Translations under genes and position numbers: made by a program
Notes under the pieces: generated by a model
Databases searched by the model: none
Told to the model about the DNA's origin: nothing
Seen by the model: only the letters and a program-made list of their open reading frames with translations
Shown here: piece by piece, positions 1-5,994 of the stretch
How the letters are laid out: every line of letters begins with the position of its first letter
Position numbering within the stretch: the first letter of the stretch is position 1
Assembly (NCBI GenBank): GCA_030621275.1
Contig: JAUXHY010000087.1
Coordinates: forward strand, 1-5,994
Length of the DNA: 5,994 bases
Origin: a bacterium
GTDB taxonomy: Bacteria; Fidelibacterota; Marinisomatia; Marinisomatales; JAHJCW01
Direction: 5' to 3'

Positions 1-38
1 TCCCAGGCAATCGCAACAATCTCCAGATAAACACATGA
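1..38 (+). other. Possible 3' end of an upstream gene
   Basis: Two of the three forward frames close here. One ends with TAA at 28-30. The other runs from base 3 to a TGA at 36-38, which overlaps the ispE ATG at 35 in an ATGA arrangement typical of translationally coupled genes. The third frame is ispE itself and stays open to the left edge. About ten codons are too few to identify any protein. The ATGA option is favoured because ispE lacks a Shine-Dalgarno sequence and overlapping junctions occur elsewhere in the window. Confidence 0.3.
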
Positions 39-880
39 ATTCCATAGATCTTAAAGCTCACGCCAAAGTTAATATTGGTCTGCAAGTTAAAGATCAGCGT
101 AAGGACGGGTTTCACAATATACATACCTTATTCCAAGAACTTGAATTACACGATACAGTATCGATAGAGAAAAGACCGGAAGGCTGGGGTCTTAAAATTG
201 ATGACCCAAGAATCCCAACCGATGAAAGTAATACCTGTATCCAAGCCTACATAGAAATAAAAAAACGATTTCCTGAAATTGATGGAATTTCAATTGTATT
301 GAAAAAAACAATACCATCCGGCTCAGGGCTTGGAGGTGGCTCTAGCGATGCTGCAGCTATGTTAAAGGGATTGAGAAAGCTGTTTGATTTGCCTCTTGAT
401 AATAAAGAACTATCTGAGATGGCTGTAAAAATTGGTGCGGATGTTCCATTTTTTATCTTAGGTGGTACTCAAATAGGCAACGGTATCGGCGATGTTCTTT
501 CACCAGTAAGTAATTCTGTTGAAGGATTTTATCTGTTAATTATCTCGGATATTTTTATTAGTACGGCATGGGCATATAAAGCATTGAAAAAACACTTGAA
601 GGATGACATAGACAGACCTAACTTTGCGCACTTTTTAGAGAGTAATAATATCTCTAATGTGATATTTGATAATGATTTTGAACGGATTGTGATTCCAACA
701 TATCCAAAAATTGGTGAAATTAAGGAAGGTCTATTGGAGACCGGTGCAAGTTATGCCAGTTTGTCGGGAAGCGGCTCGACTGTGTTTGGTATATTTGACG
801 AGGAAGCTAAAGCAAAACAGGCTGAGTCTCATTTCCAAAAACAGTATCATACCTTCCTTACAAGACCAACCAATATTTAG
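35..880 (+). CDS. ispE: 4-diphosphocytidyl-2-C-methyl-D-erythritol kinase (IspE)
   Basis: This cytosolic GHMP-family kinase uses ATP to phosphorylate the 2-hydroxyl of CDP-methylerythritol in the MEP isoprenoid pathway. At 281 residues it matches the family length of about 280-290. The N-terminal motif AHAKVNIGL carries the catalytic Lys11. The ATP-binding GHMP loop is at 94-107 (PSGSGLGGGSSDAA), the catalytic Asp is D136 in GADVPFF, and the C-terminal glycine motif SLSGSGSTVFGIF is at 242-254. All key residues are present. The frame is open to the left edge, so an earlier start cannot be excluded. ATG 35 is preferred because it puts the AKVN motif at the usual distance from the N-terminus. 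No Shine-Dalgarno sequence precedes it, so translation may be coupled to the upstream gene through the ATGA overlap. The tRNA-Gln gene follows after 30 bases. Confidence 0.96.
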   Translation: MNSIDLKAHAKVNIGLQVKDQRKDGFHNIHTLFQELELHDTVSIEKRPEGWGLKIDDPRIPTDESNTCIQAYIEIKKRFPEIDGISIVLKKTIPSGSGLGGGSSDAAAMLKGLRKLFDLPLDNKELSEMAVKIGADVPFFILGGTQIGNGIGDVLSPVSNSVEGFYLLIISDIFISTAWAYKALKKHLKDDIDRPNFAHFLESNNISNVIFDNDFERIVIPTYPKIGEIKEGLLETGASYASLSGSGSTVFGIFDEEAKAKQAESHFQKQYHTFLTRPTNI

Positions 881-889
881 TGTTGTTAT

Positions 890-895
890 TATAAT
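890..895 (+). promoter_or_regulatory. Possible -10 promoter element
   Basis: The gap between ispE and the tRNA contains a perfect TATAAT. It ends 15 bases before the tRNA gene, so transcription would begin about 8 bases upstream of the mature 5' end, a sensible geometry for a tRNA promoter. No convincing -35 (TTGACA-like) hexamer is seen at 16-18 bases upstream, where the sequence is ispE coding. In AT-rich DNA a TATAAT can occur by chance. If real, it would drive the tRNA and also prs and the genes after it. Confidence 0.35.
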
Positions 896-910
896 ATCCA
901 AAAAATAATT

Positions 911-981
911 TGGGGAGTCGTCCAATGGCAGGACACCAGGTTTTGGTCCTGGCGATCGGGGTTCGAATCCCTGCTCCCCAG
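911..981 (+). tRNA. tRNA-Gln (anticodon UUG)
   Basis: A full cloverleaf can be folded by eye. The acceptor stem is TGGGGAG (911-917) with CTCCCCA (974-980), all 7 pairs Watson-Crick, and G981 is the discriminator base. The D stem is GTCC/GGAC (920-923, 931-934). The anticodon stem is CCAGG/CCTGG (936-940, 948-952) with loop TTTTGGT, so the anticodon is TTG at 943-945, reading CAA (and CAG by wobble). The T arm is CGGGG-TTCGAAT-CCCTG (957-973) with one G-T pair. CCA is not encoded: CAT follows the discriminator, so CCA must be added after processing. The first pair is T-A, as is usual for bacterial tRNA-Gln. It lies between ispE and prs on the same strand. Confidence 0.97.
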
Positions 982-988
982 CATAATT

Positions 989-1936
989 ATGAAAAATAGT
1001 AAATTAAAAATATTTGCCGGACGTAGTAATCTGGAATTAGCTAACAAAATTGCTGATAACCTTGGAAAACCATTGGGCGAAATGTCTATAAAGACATTTG
1101 CCGATGGTGAAATATGGGTTAAGTATGAGGAAAATATTCGCGGCCGCGATGTTTATCTTATTCAGTCGACAAACAGTCCTGCTGAAAATATTATTGAGTT
1201 AGCATTAATGATCGATGCAGCAGTCAGAGCATCGGCAGAGCGCGTAACAGTTGTTATTCCGTATTTTGGCTACAGTAGGCAAGACAGAAAAGACAAACCG
1301 CGCGTTCCAATTTCCTCCCGAGTAATGATTGATATTATTTCTGTGATGGGAGTCGATAGAATAATTTCTATGGATTTACACTCTACTCAGATTCAAGGTT
1401 TTGCCAAGGTTCCATTTGATGCATTATATAGCAGATTGGTTTTATTAGAAGAGATCAAAGCGATTGGTTTAGATCCTGAAAATACTGTTGTATTATCCCC
1501 GGATGTAGGATCAGCCGCAATGAGTCAGGCATATGCCAAGCGCTTGGGAATGGATTTTGCATTAATTGAGAAAAGACGTACAGGACATAATCGCTCAAAG
1601 GCGGTGCATTTAATTGGTGAACTTAATAATCATCATGTCTTGATAATAGATGATATAATAGATACAGCCGGAACTGCAATTAATGCCGCCGAAAAGGCGA
1701 TGGAGCATGGTGCTCTTTCGGTGAGCATGATAGGAACACATGCATTATTATCAGGCAATGCAGTCAAAAAGTTAAAGAAATCACCGATTAATCGGTTCAT
1801 ATTTACCGATACAGTTACCATTCCCAAAGAAAAATTATTACCGAATACTACCATTATTTCGGTAGGAAAAATTTTCGCTGATGCGATAAGTAGGATTCAT
1901 AACGGTAAATCCGTTAGTGAATTATTTAAATTTTAA
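989..1936 (+). CDS. prs: Ribose-phosphate pyrophosphokinase (PRPP synthetase)
   Basis: The enzyme transfers pyrophosphate from ATP to ribose 5-phosphate, giving PRPP for purine, pyrimidine, histidine, tryptophan and NAD synthesis. It is cytosolic and in the family forms hexamers. The 315 residues match class I bacterial enzymes exactly (E. coli also has 315). Visible motifs are PYFGYSRQDR at 91-100 (ATP site), DLHSTQIQGF at 129-138 (metal/ATP-binding His), the flexible catalytic loop EKRRTGHNRS at 194-203, and the PRPP-binding loop DDIIDTAGT at 221-229. None is disrupted. ATG 989 is the only start that keeps the conserved N-terminus (KIFAGRSNLELA). It sits 7 bases after the tRNA-Gln 3' end with no Shine-Dalgarno sequence, an unusual leader. 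rplY follows after 17 bases. Confidence 0.98.
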   Translation: MKNSKLKIFAGRSNLELANKIADNLGKPLGEMSIKTFADGEIWVKYEENIRGRDVYLIQSTNSPAENIIELALMIDAAVRASAERVTVVIPYFGYSRQDRKDKPRVPISSRVMIDIISVMGVDRIISMDLHSTQIQGFAKVPFDALYSRLVLLEEIKAIGLDPENTVVLSPDVGSAAMSQAYAKRLGMDFALIEKRRTGHNRSKAVHLIGELNNHHVLIIDDIIDTAGTAINAAEKAMEHGALSVSMIGTHALLSGNAVKKLKKSPINRFIFTDTVTIPKEKLLPNTTIISVGKIFADAISRIHNGKSVSELFKF

Positions 1937-1938
1937 CG

Positions 1939-1945
1939 TAAGGAG
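1939..1945 (+). promoter_or_regulatory. Strong ribosome binding site for rplY
   Basis: TAAGGAG lies 8 bases before the ATG at 1954, an almost ideal Shine-Dalgarno sequence and spacing. It fixes the rplY start and contrasts with prs and ispE, which have none. Confidence 0.85.
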
Positions 1946-1953
1946 TTATTTAA

Positions 1954-2658
1954 ATGGCACAATACGCAAAACTGGAAATCGTGAAACGCGAACAGCCCGG
2001 TTCAAAAGCAGCAAAAGCAATGCGAAAGGAAGGTAAAATTCCCGCCAATTTTTATTATGCCGGTGAAGACAATATAAATTTTACAGTAGACAAAAAAGTG
2101 TTTAGAAAGGCAATACAGTCCGGACAACATATTTTTGAGGTGGACATTAATGATAGTGCCCAATATGTTATGATTAAAGAGGTACAATATCATCCCGTAA
2201 CTGATGAAATTATTCATATAGATTTAATGCGTGTTCGCCGTGATGAGAAAATAACAATTTTTGTTCCAATTATTTTAGAAGGAACCGCCGAGGGAGTCAA
2301 AGAAGGCGGAATTATGACGCAAAATCTCAATACTCTAGAAATCAGTTGTTTGCCTGCCGATGTACCAGATCATATTGTTGTTGACGTATCAGATTTTGAG
2401 ATGAATCATGTGATGAACGTTGGCGACCTTAAGGTCGATGATAAAATTGAAATTATTACGGCGGAAGATATGGATGTATTAGCTGTTATTCCTCCGAGAG
2501 AAGAGTCTCTTGAACCTGAAATACCGACTGATGAAGAATTGGCAGAAGCTGAAGAAGCCGAAGAAGGTGTTGAGGAAGTTGAAGGAGAAGGACTGGTTGT
2601 TGCAGACGAAACAACTGAAGCTGAAGTTGAAGGAAAAAAGGGCACTGGCGATAAGTAA
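1954..2658 (+). CDS. rplY: 50S ribosomal protein bL25, long (Ctc/TL5) form with acidic tail
   Basis: bL25 binds 5S rRNA in the central protuberance of the large ribosomal subunit. The 234-residue product has the two-domain Ctc/TL5 architecture rather than the short E. coli form of about 94 residues. Residues 1-93 are the 5S-binding domain, with RKEGKIPANFYY near 24-35 and the hallmark VQYHPVTDEIIHIDL at 77-91. Residues about 98-181 are the beta-rich TL5 domain, containing EGTAEGVKEGGI at 109-120. Residues about 183-234 form a Glu/Ala/Val-rich tail with little predicted fold. The tail is strongly acidic until a short basic stretch (KKG) near its end. A strong ribosome binding site precedes the start. 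The stop TAA shares its last base with the ATG of pth, suggesting coupled translation. In B. subtilis, ctc is a stress gene; no comparable promoter is seen here. Confidence 0.96.
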   Translation: MAQYAKLEIVKREQPGSKAAKAMRKEGKIPANFYYAGEDNINFTVDKKVFRKAIQSGQHIFEVDINDSAQYVMIKEVQYHPVTDEIIHIDLMRVRRDEKITIFVPIILEGTAEGVKEGGIMTQNLNTLEISCLPADVPDHIVVDVSDFEMNHVMNVGDLKVDDKIEIITAEDMDVLAVIPPREESLEPEIPTDEELAEAEEAEEGVEEVEGEGLVVADETTEAEVEGKKGTGDK

Positions 2659-3242
2659 TGGTGGTGTTTGTTGGTCTCGGAAATATTGGTGATGAATATT
2701 CATCAACTAAACATAATGCCGGCTTCTGGGTGGTTAATGAACTTGCAAAACGTATGAATATTGCATTCAAACCCGGAAAAGGCGATTATGTGTATGCCGA
2801 AGATCGTAATAAGAATATTATTCTAGTAAAGCCCACTACAGGAATGAACCGTAGTGGGCTTGCTGTTCAGCAAGTGATGGATATGTGGAACGTTACTTTA
2901 GAAGACTTATATCTGATTGTCGATGATGTTGATTTAAACTTAGGGACATTAAGAATTCGTCCAAGCGGTGGAGACGGTTGTCATCGGGGAATGGAATCAG
3001 TTATTTATCAGTTAAATGAAAATAAATTTCCACGTATTCGATTCGGCATAAAAGCTAATGACCATAAAAGACCAGCTGAAAAATATGTATTAAAACCTTT
3101 CAGAAAACAAGATCAGCAGTTGGCAGAAGAGATGGTGCAGAGAACAGCAGACGCAATTTTTAGTATTCTTAATAATGGATTGAATAGAACAATGAGCGAA
3201 TTTAATCGAATTGATAAAACCGAAGAGGTAACTAATGGATAA
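2658..3242 (+). CDS. pth: Peptidyl-tRNA hydrolase
   Basis: Pth cleaves the ester bond of peptidyl-tRNAs released from stalled ribosomes and so recycles the tRNAs. At 194 residues it has the family length. The N-terminal motif [18 protein letters not shown] (6-23) holds the substrate-binding Asn9 and the catalytic His19. The second motif [10 protein letters not shown] (58-67) holds Met63 and Asn64, and IVDDVDL (87-93) holds Asp89, the partner of the catalytic His. Several motif positions differ from the common consensus: Ile10 replaces Pro in GLGNPG, Gly62 replaces an aromatic before MN, and GGDGCHRGM (104-112) has Cys and Arg where GGHNGL-type sequences are usual. The catalytic His-Asp pair remains, so activity is expected. 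The ATG overlaps the rplY stop by one base, and the 3' end overlaps hppA by 8 bases. An 11-bp hairpin lies inside the gene. Confidence 0.95.
   Translation: MVVFVGLGNIGDEYSSTKHNAGFWVVNELAKRMNIAFKPGKGDYVYAEDRNKNIILVKPTTGMNRSGLAVQQVMDMWNVTLEDLYLIVDDVDLNLGTLRIRPSGGDGCHRGMESVIYQLNENKFPRIRFGIKANDHKRPAEKYVLKPFRKQDQQLAEEMVQRTADAIFSILNNGLNRTMSEFNRIDKTEEVTNG
2829..2861 (+). repeat. Perfect 11-bp inverted repeat (hairpin) inside pth
   Basis: AAGCCCACTAC at 2829-2839 is the exact reverse complement of GTAGTGGGCTT at 2851-2861, with an 11-base loop. The stem has six G-C pairs. It covers codons for residues K58 to L68 of Pth, with the conserved Met-Asn codons in the loop. No run of T follows, so it is not a standard intrinsic terminator. 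A functional RNA role is unproven. Confidence 0.8.
3223..3228 (+). promoter_or_regulatory. Ribosome binding site for hppA inside pth
   Basis: AAGAGG lies within the last codons of pth, 6 bases before ATG 3235. This supports that start over the alternative ATG at 3244, and it makes hppA overlap pth by 8 bases. Confidence 0.65.
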
Positions 3243-5424
3243 TATGAATATGATTTATTTGGTAATTCTTTCAGGTATTATAGCGTTACTATATAGCCTT
3301 TGGAAGTCCAGGTGGATTATTAAACAGGACGAAGGTACTGACACTATGAAGATGATCGGTGGTAATATCGCCGAGGGAGCAATGTCATTTTTAAAAGCTG
3401 AGTACAAAATATTGTCAATATTTGTATTGGCAGTGGCCCTTTTGTTGGGCTTTGCAAATTATGGCAAGTCTGACTCCAGCGTTTTGATATCTTTATCTTT
3501 TGTGGTTGGTGCATTAGCATCTGGATTAGCCGGATTTATTGGCATGAAAGTCGCGACTAAAGCCAATAATCGCACAACTCACGCAGCAAGAACCAGTTTA
3601 ACAAAAGGTCTAGAAGTGGCATTTGTTGGTGGCTCTGTAATGGGATTAAGTGTTGTGGGTTTAGGTGTGATAGGACTCGGCTCCTTGTTTCTTTTTTATC
3701 AATCACATTTTGATAATATTATTACTGTATTAAATGTTATTTCAGGATTCTCATTAGGTGCATCATCTATTGCACTGTTTGCGCGTGTTAGTGGCGGAAT
3801 TTATACTAAAGCTGCTGATGTTGGTGCCGACTTAGTTGGTAAGGTAGAAGCGGGAATTCCTGAAGACCATCCTTTAAATCCGGCAACAATTGCTGATAAT
3901 GTTGGTGATAATGTTGGTGATGTAGCAGGTATGGGTGCTGATTTATTTGAATCGTATGTTGGATCAATTATCGGCTCTATGATTTTAGGCGCAAGTATAT
4001 TGGTAACAGGCAAATTTGATTTAAACTTTGTATTGCTACCGCTACTATTAGCTGGTGCCGGAGTGCTTGTTTCAATTATTGGAACATTTTTAGTAACAGT
4101 TAAAGAAGGTGGAAGTCCTCAAAAAGGATTAAATCGCGGTCATTTTGGTTCAGCTGCCATTATGGTCGTGGTAATGTATTTTATAATTAATGCTGTTTTG
4201 CCGAACAATTTTGTTCTAAGTGGTGTTGGGTATACAAGCTTGGGTGTGTTCTTTGCAACATTGGTTGGATTAGTAGCGGGTATTGGAATTGGATCTGTAA
4301 CGGAATATTATACTGGAATCGACGGAAAGCCTGTAAAATCTATTAGTAAACAATCTTTAACGGGTGCTGCAACAAATATTATTGCAGGATTGGGCGTTGG
4401 AATGCAATCAACCGCAATTCCAGTTTTGATTATCGCAATTGCGATAATGGCATCATACTATTTTGCAGGATTGTATGGAATTGCGATGGCTGCATTAGGA
4501 ATGTTAGCCAATACAGGAATTCAATTAGCAATAGATGCGTATGGACCAATTTCTGATAATGCTGGTGGTATCGCCGAAATGGCAGAATTACCCAAAGAAG
4601 TACGTAGCCGTACCGATAAATTAGATGCAGTAGGTAACACAACCGCTGCAATTGGTAAGGGTTTTGCAATTGGTTCCGCAGCATTGACTGCCCTCGCTCT
4701 TTTTGCGGCATTCAGAACATCAATTTATATTACAAGAATAGCAGCTGGGTGGGAAGAATCTGCCGCTGTGGTTAATATCGATGTAACAAATGCCAGTGTA
4801 ATGGCGGGCTTGTTTGTAGGTGCCATGCTGCCATTTCTATTTTCATCACTGTTGATGGGTGCCGTTGGGCGTGCAGCAATGGCAATGATTGAAGAAGTAC
4901 GCCGACAGTTTAAAGAAATTCCGGAATTAGTTGCAGCGTTAAAAATTATGAAAAAATATGATTCTGATATGGATAAAGCAAATGCGGATGAAAAAAAGGT
5001 CTTCAAAAATGCTTTAACAAAAGCTGACCATAATGCATGTGTGGAAATTTCTACCACGGCAGCTATACGGCAAATGGTGTTACCGGGAATGTTAGCAATA
5101 TTAACACCCGTTTTAGTTGGCTATATTTTTGGCGCAGAAACATTAGGTGGTTTATTAGCCGGTGTTACAGTGTCAGGAGTATTGATGGCAATATTTCAAT
5201 CAAATGCTGGTGGAGCTTGGGATAATGCTAAAAAATTGTTTGAAGAAGGCGTTGAAATTAACGGACAAAAATATTTCAAAGGTTCGGAAGCACATAAAGC
5301 TGCTGTAGTTGGAGATACTGTTGGAGATCCATTTAAAGATACATCCGGACCATCTTTAAATATATTAATAAAATTAATGTCAGTAGTGTCACTAGTAATT
5401 GCACCACTGATTGCTATGGTGTAA
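3235..5424 (+). CDS. hppA: Ion-pumping membrane pyrophosphatase, K+-dependent type
   Basis: This integral membrane pump hydrolyses cytoplasmic pyrophosphate and exports H+ and/or Na+. The 729 residues fit the family, whose members have about 16 transmembrane helices, and hydrophobic segments recur along the whole length. Family signatures are intact: [11 protein letters not shown] at 195-205, DNVGDNVGD at 221-229, [16 protein letters not shown] at 434-449, [12 protein letters not shown] at 656-667, and [17 protein letters not shown] at 693-709. These supply the Asp and Lys residues that bind Mg-pyrophosphate. GNTTAAIG at 467-474 has Ala471 and Gly474 where K+-independent pumps have Lys and Thr, which marks the K+-dependent subfamily. 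Glu239 in ADLFES is in the position seen in Na+-pumping members, but the same position also occurs in some H+ pumps, so the transported ion (Na+, H+ or both) stays open. The gene overlaps pth by 8 bases and precedes rpsF by 23. Confidence 0.97.
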   Translation: MDNMNMIYLVILSGIIALLYSLWKSRWIIKQDEGTDTMKMIGGNIAEGAMSFLKAEYKILSIFVLAVALLLGFANYGKSDSSVLISLSFVVGALASGLAGFIGMKVATKANNRTTHAARTSLTKGLEVAFVGGSVMGLSVVGLGVIGLGSLFLFYQSHFDNIITVLNVISGFSLGASSIALFARVSGGIYTKAADVGADLVGKVEAGIPEDHPLNPATIADNVGDNVGDVAGMGADLFESYVGSIIGSMILGASILVTGKFDLNFVLLPLLLAGAGVLVSIIGTFLVTVKEGGSPQKGLNRGHFGSAAIMVVVMYFIINAVLPNNFVLSGVGYTSLGVFFATLVGLVAGIGIGSVTEYYTGIDGKPVKSISKQSLTGAATNIIAGLGVGMQSTAIPVLIIAIAIMASYYFAGLYGIAMAALGMLANTGIQLAIDAYGPISDNAGGIAEMAELPKEVRSRTDKLDAVGNTTAAIGKGFAIGSAALTALALFAAFRTSIYITRIAAGWEESAAVVNIDVTNASVMAGLFVGAMLPFLFSSLLMGAVGRAAMAMIEEVRRQFKEIPELVAALKIMKKYDSDMDKANADEKKVFKNALTKADHNACVEISTTAAIRQMVLPGMLAILTPVLVGYIFGAETLGGLLAGVTVSGVLMAIFQSNAGGAWDNAKKLFEEGVEINGQKYFKGSEAHKAAVVGDTVGDPFKDTSGPSLNILIKLMSVVSLVIAPLIAMV
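4429..4448. repeat. Perfect 20-bp palindrome inside hppA
   Basis: attatcgcaattgcgataat reads identically on both strands with no central spacer. It encodes Ile399 to Met405 in a transmembrane segment with alternating Ile and Ala codons, which makes palindromy somewhat easier by chance. It resembles a dimeric-protein operator in shape, but lies mid-gene with no nearby start site. Confidence 0.6.
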
Positions 5425-5435
5425 TGATTTTAGAC

Positions 5436-5442
5436 GAAGGAG
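5436..5442 (+). promoter_or_regulatory. Strong ribosome binding site for rpsF
   Basis: GAAGGAG lies 5 bases before ATG 5448 in the 23-base gap after hppA. It is a near-ideal Shine-Dalgarno sequence and fixes the rpsF start. No terminator hairpin or recognisable promoter is seen in this gap, so rpsF probably reads on from hppA or from further upstream. Confidence 0.85.
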
Positions 5443-5447
5443 AATAA

Positions 5448-5994
5448 ATGAGGTATTACGAATTATTATATATTGTTAATCCAAATTTAGAAGATGATAA
5501 AGTAAATAGTATTATTGATGAGATTGGAAGTGAAGTAAACAAATATAAGGTATCAATTATAAACCACAACTTGTGGGGGAAGAAGCGATTAGCTTATCCA
5601 ATCAAAAATAATAAATACGGAATTTATGTTTTACTGCAATTTGGTGCGGAAAAGTTTGATTTCTTAATAGAATTTGAGCGATTTCTGATACTTAATAAGT
5701 CAGTAATTAGACATCAACTTGTTAGACTGGACGAAGAACCAGAAAAAGTAGAGAATGTTGAACCGGTTATTGAAGAAACTGATATAACTGAAAAAGAAAG
5801 TTCCGAAAAACAGGAAGAAGATTCTAAGGGCGAAGGCATAGAAGCGGAGAAAGTAGAGACTACAGAAGAAGTAGAAGATGCTGAGACTGCTGCTGATAGT
5901 GATACAGAAAAATCTGAAGGTGAAAAAGAAAGTTCCGAAAAACAGGAAGAAGATTCTAAGGGCGAAGGCATAGAAGCGGAGAAAGTAGAGACTA
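5448..5994 (+). CDS. rpsF: 30S ribosomal protein bS6 with long acidic repeat tail (3' end beyond window)
   Basis: bS6 pairs with bS18 on the platform of the small ribosomal subunit and binds 16S rRNA. The first ~95 residues are a complete S6 domain: MRYYELLYIVNPNL at 1-14, the hallmark WGKKRLAYPI at 43-52, YGIYVLLQF at 57-65, and the C-terminal strand VIRHQLVRLDEE at 86-97. The reading frame then continues without a stop through at least residue 182, where the window ends. This tail is rich in Glu, Lys, Ser, Thr and Asp and has no hydrophobic core, so it is probably disordered. From residue 115 it contains a 44-residue repeat whose second copy starts at 159. E. coli bS6 also has a short acidic tail that is extended with glutamates by RimK, but a tail of 85 or more residues is unusually long. 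rpsR, ssb or rplI would be expected downstream. The total length is unknown. Confidence 0.95.
   Translation, partial: MRYYELLYIVNPNLEDDKVNSIIDEIGSEVNKYKVSIINHNLWGKKRLAYPIKNNKYGIYVLLQFGAEKFDFLIEFERFLILNKSVIRHQLVRLDEEPEKVENVEPVIEETDITEKESSEKQEEDSKGEGIEAEKVETTEEVEDAETAADSDTEKSEGEKESSEKQEEDSKGEGIEAEKVET
5789..5994 (+). repeat. 132-bp in-frame tandem repeat in the bS6 tail
   Basis: Bases 5789-5862 and 5921-5994 are identical over all 74 positions, giving a period of 132 bp (44 codons). The second copy is still matching when the window ends, so its full length and the number of copies are unknown. The period is a multiple of three and keeps the rpsF frame open. The protein unit begins EKESSEKQEEDSKGEG. 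Complete nucleotide identity, including synonymous positions, points to a recent duplication, ongoing homogenisation or an assembly effect. Confidence 0.92.

Noticed and set aside
711..925. Short open frames on both strands at the ispE 3' end
   Set aside because: They overlap the conserved ispE C-terminal motif and part of the tRNA, and have no coding signature.
2424..2437. 14-bp palindrome cgaccttaaggtcg in rplY
   Set aside because: It is short, lies mid-gene, and is the kind of palindrome expected occasionally by chance; nothing around it suggests an operator.
2406..2770. Several minus-strand open frames opposite the rplY tail and pth start
   Set aside because: They are shadows of the Glu-rich rplY tail (Ser/Leu-rich low-complexity translations) with no family motifs and no ribosome binding sites.
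3895..3918. Tandem 12-base repeat gataatgttggt in hppA
   Set aside because: It encodes the universally conserved DNVGDNVGD pyrophosphate-binding motif, so protein constraint explains it.
4430..5057. Minus-strand open frames inside hppA
   Set aside because: hppA is full length with all signatures intact across this region; the opposite-strand frames show no recognisable domain.
5425..5447. Possible terminator or promoter between hppA and rpsF
   Set aside because: The 23 bases contain no inverted repeat with a T run and no -10/-35 pair; they hold only the rpsF ribosome binding site.
5714..5971. Minus-strand open frame opposite the bS6 tail (Ser-rich, 85 residues)
   Set aside because: It is the complement of the acidic repeat; its repeated serine-rich sequence simply mirrors the forward repeat, and the plus-strand frame is a clear bS6.

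Overview
This window is a compact, AT-rich, entirely plus-strand stretch of bacterial housekeeping genes. The order is ispE, tRNA-Gln(UUG), prs, rplY (bL25, long Ctc/TL5 form), pth, hppA (membrane pyrophosphatase) and rpsF (bS6, cut by the right edge). All six protein genes are recognised from conserved family motifs. No gap reaches 300 bases: the longest spacer is the 30 bases between ispE and the tRNA, and most junctions are overlaps or a few tens of bases.

Organism: the arrangement ispE / tRNA-Gln / prs / rplY / pth / rpsF is, from memory, seen in several bacterial lineages including deltaproteobacteria-like and FCB-type groups. The long bL25, the acidic tails on bL25 and bS6, the low G+C and a K+-dependent type membrane pyrophosphatase would fit an uncultured Gram-negative lineage such as Marinimicrobia. 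That placement is a guess; the phylum cannot be proven from this sequence. Nothing here looks like a mobile element, prophage, CRISPR array or defence island.

Layout: bases 1-34 hold the end of whatever precedes ispE. IspE (MEP isoprenoid pathway) ends at 880. A perfect TATAAT lies in the short gap before the tRNA-Gln gene (911-981). prs begins only 7 bases after the tRNA 3' end and has no Shine-Dalgarno sequence. rplY follows with a strong ribosome binding site, overlaps pth by one base (TAATG), and pth overlaps hppA by 8 bases, so these three are probably translationally coupled. rpsF begins 23 bases after hppA with a strong ribosome binding site.

How the genes work together: tRNA-Gln, bL25, Pth and bS6 all serve translation. 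Prs makes PRPP, and PRPP-using enzymes release pyrophosphate. HppA hydrolyses pyrophosphate and stores the energy as an ion gradient. Placing hppA inside a translation/PRPP cluster is therefore metabolically sensible, though the functional link is inference.

The most notable observations are a 132-bp in-frame tandem repeat in the acidic tail of bS6 that runs off the window, the almost leader-free tRNA-prs junction, a perfect 11-bp hairpin inside pth that coincides with unusual Pth motif residues, and a 20-bp perfect palindrome inside hppA. No clearly new biological system is evident.
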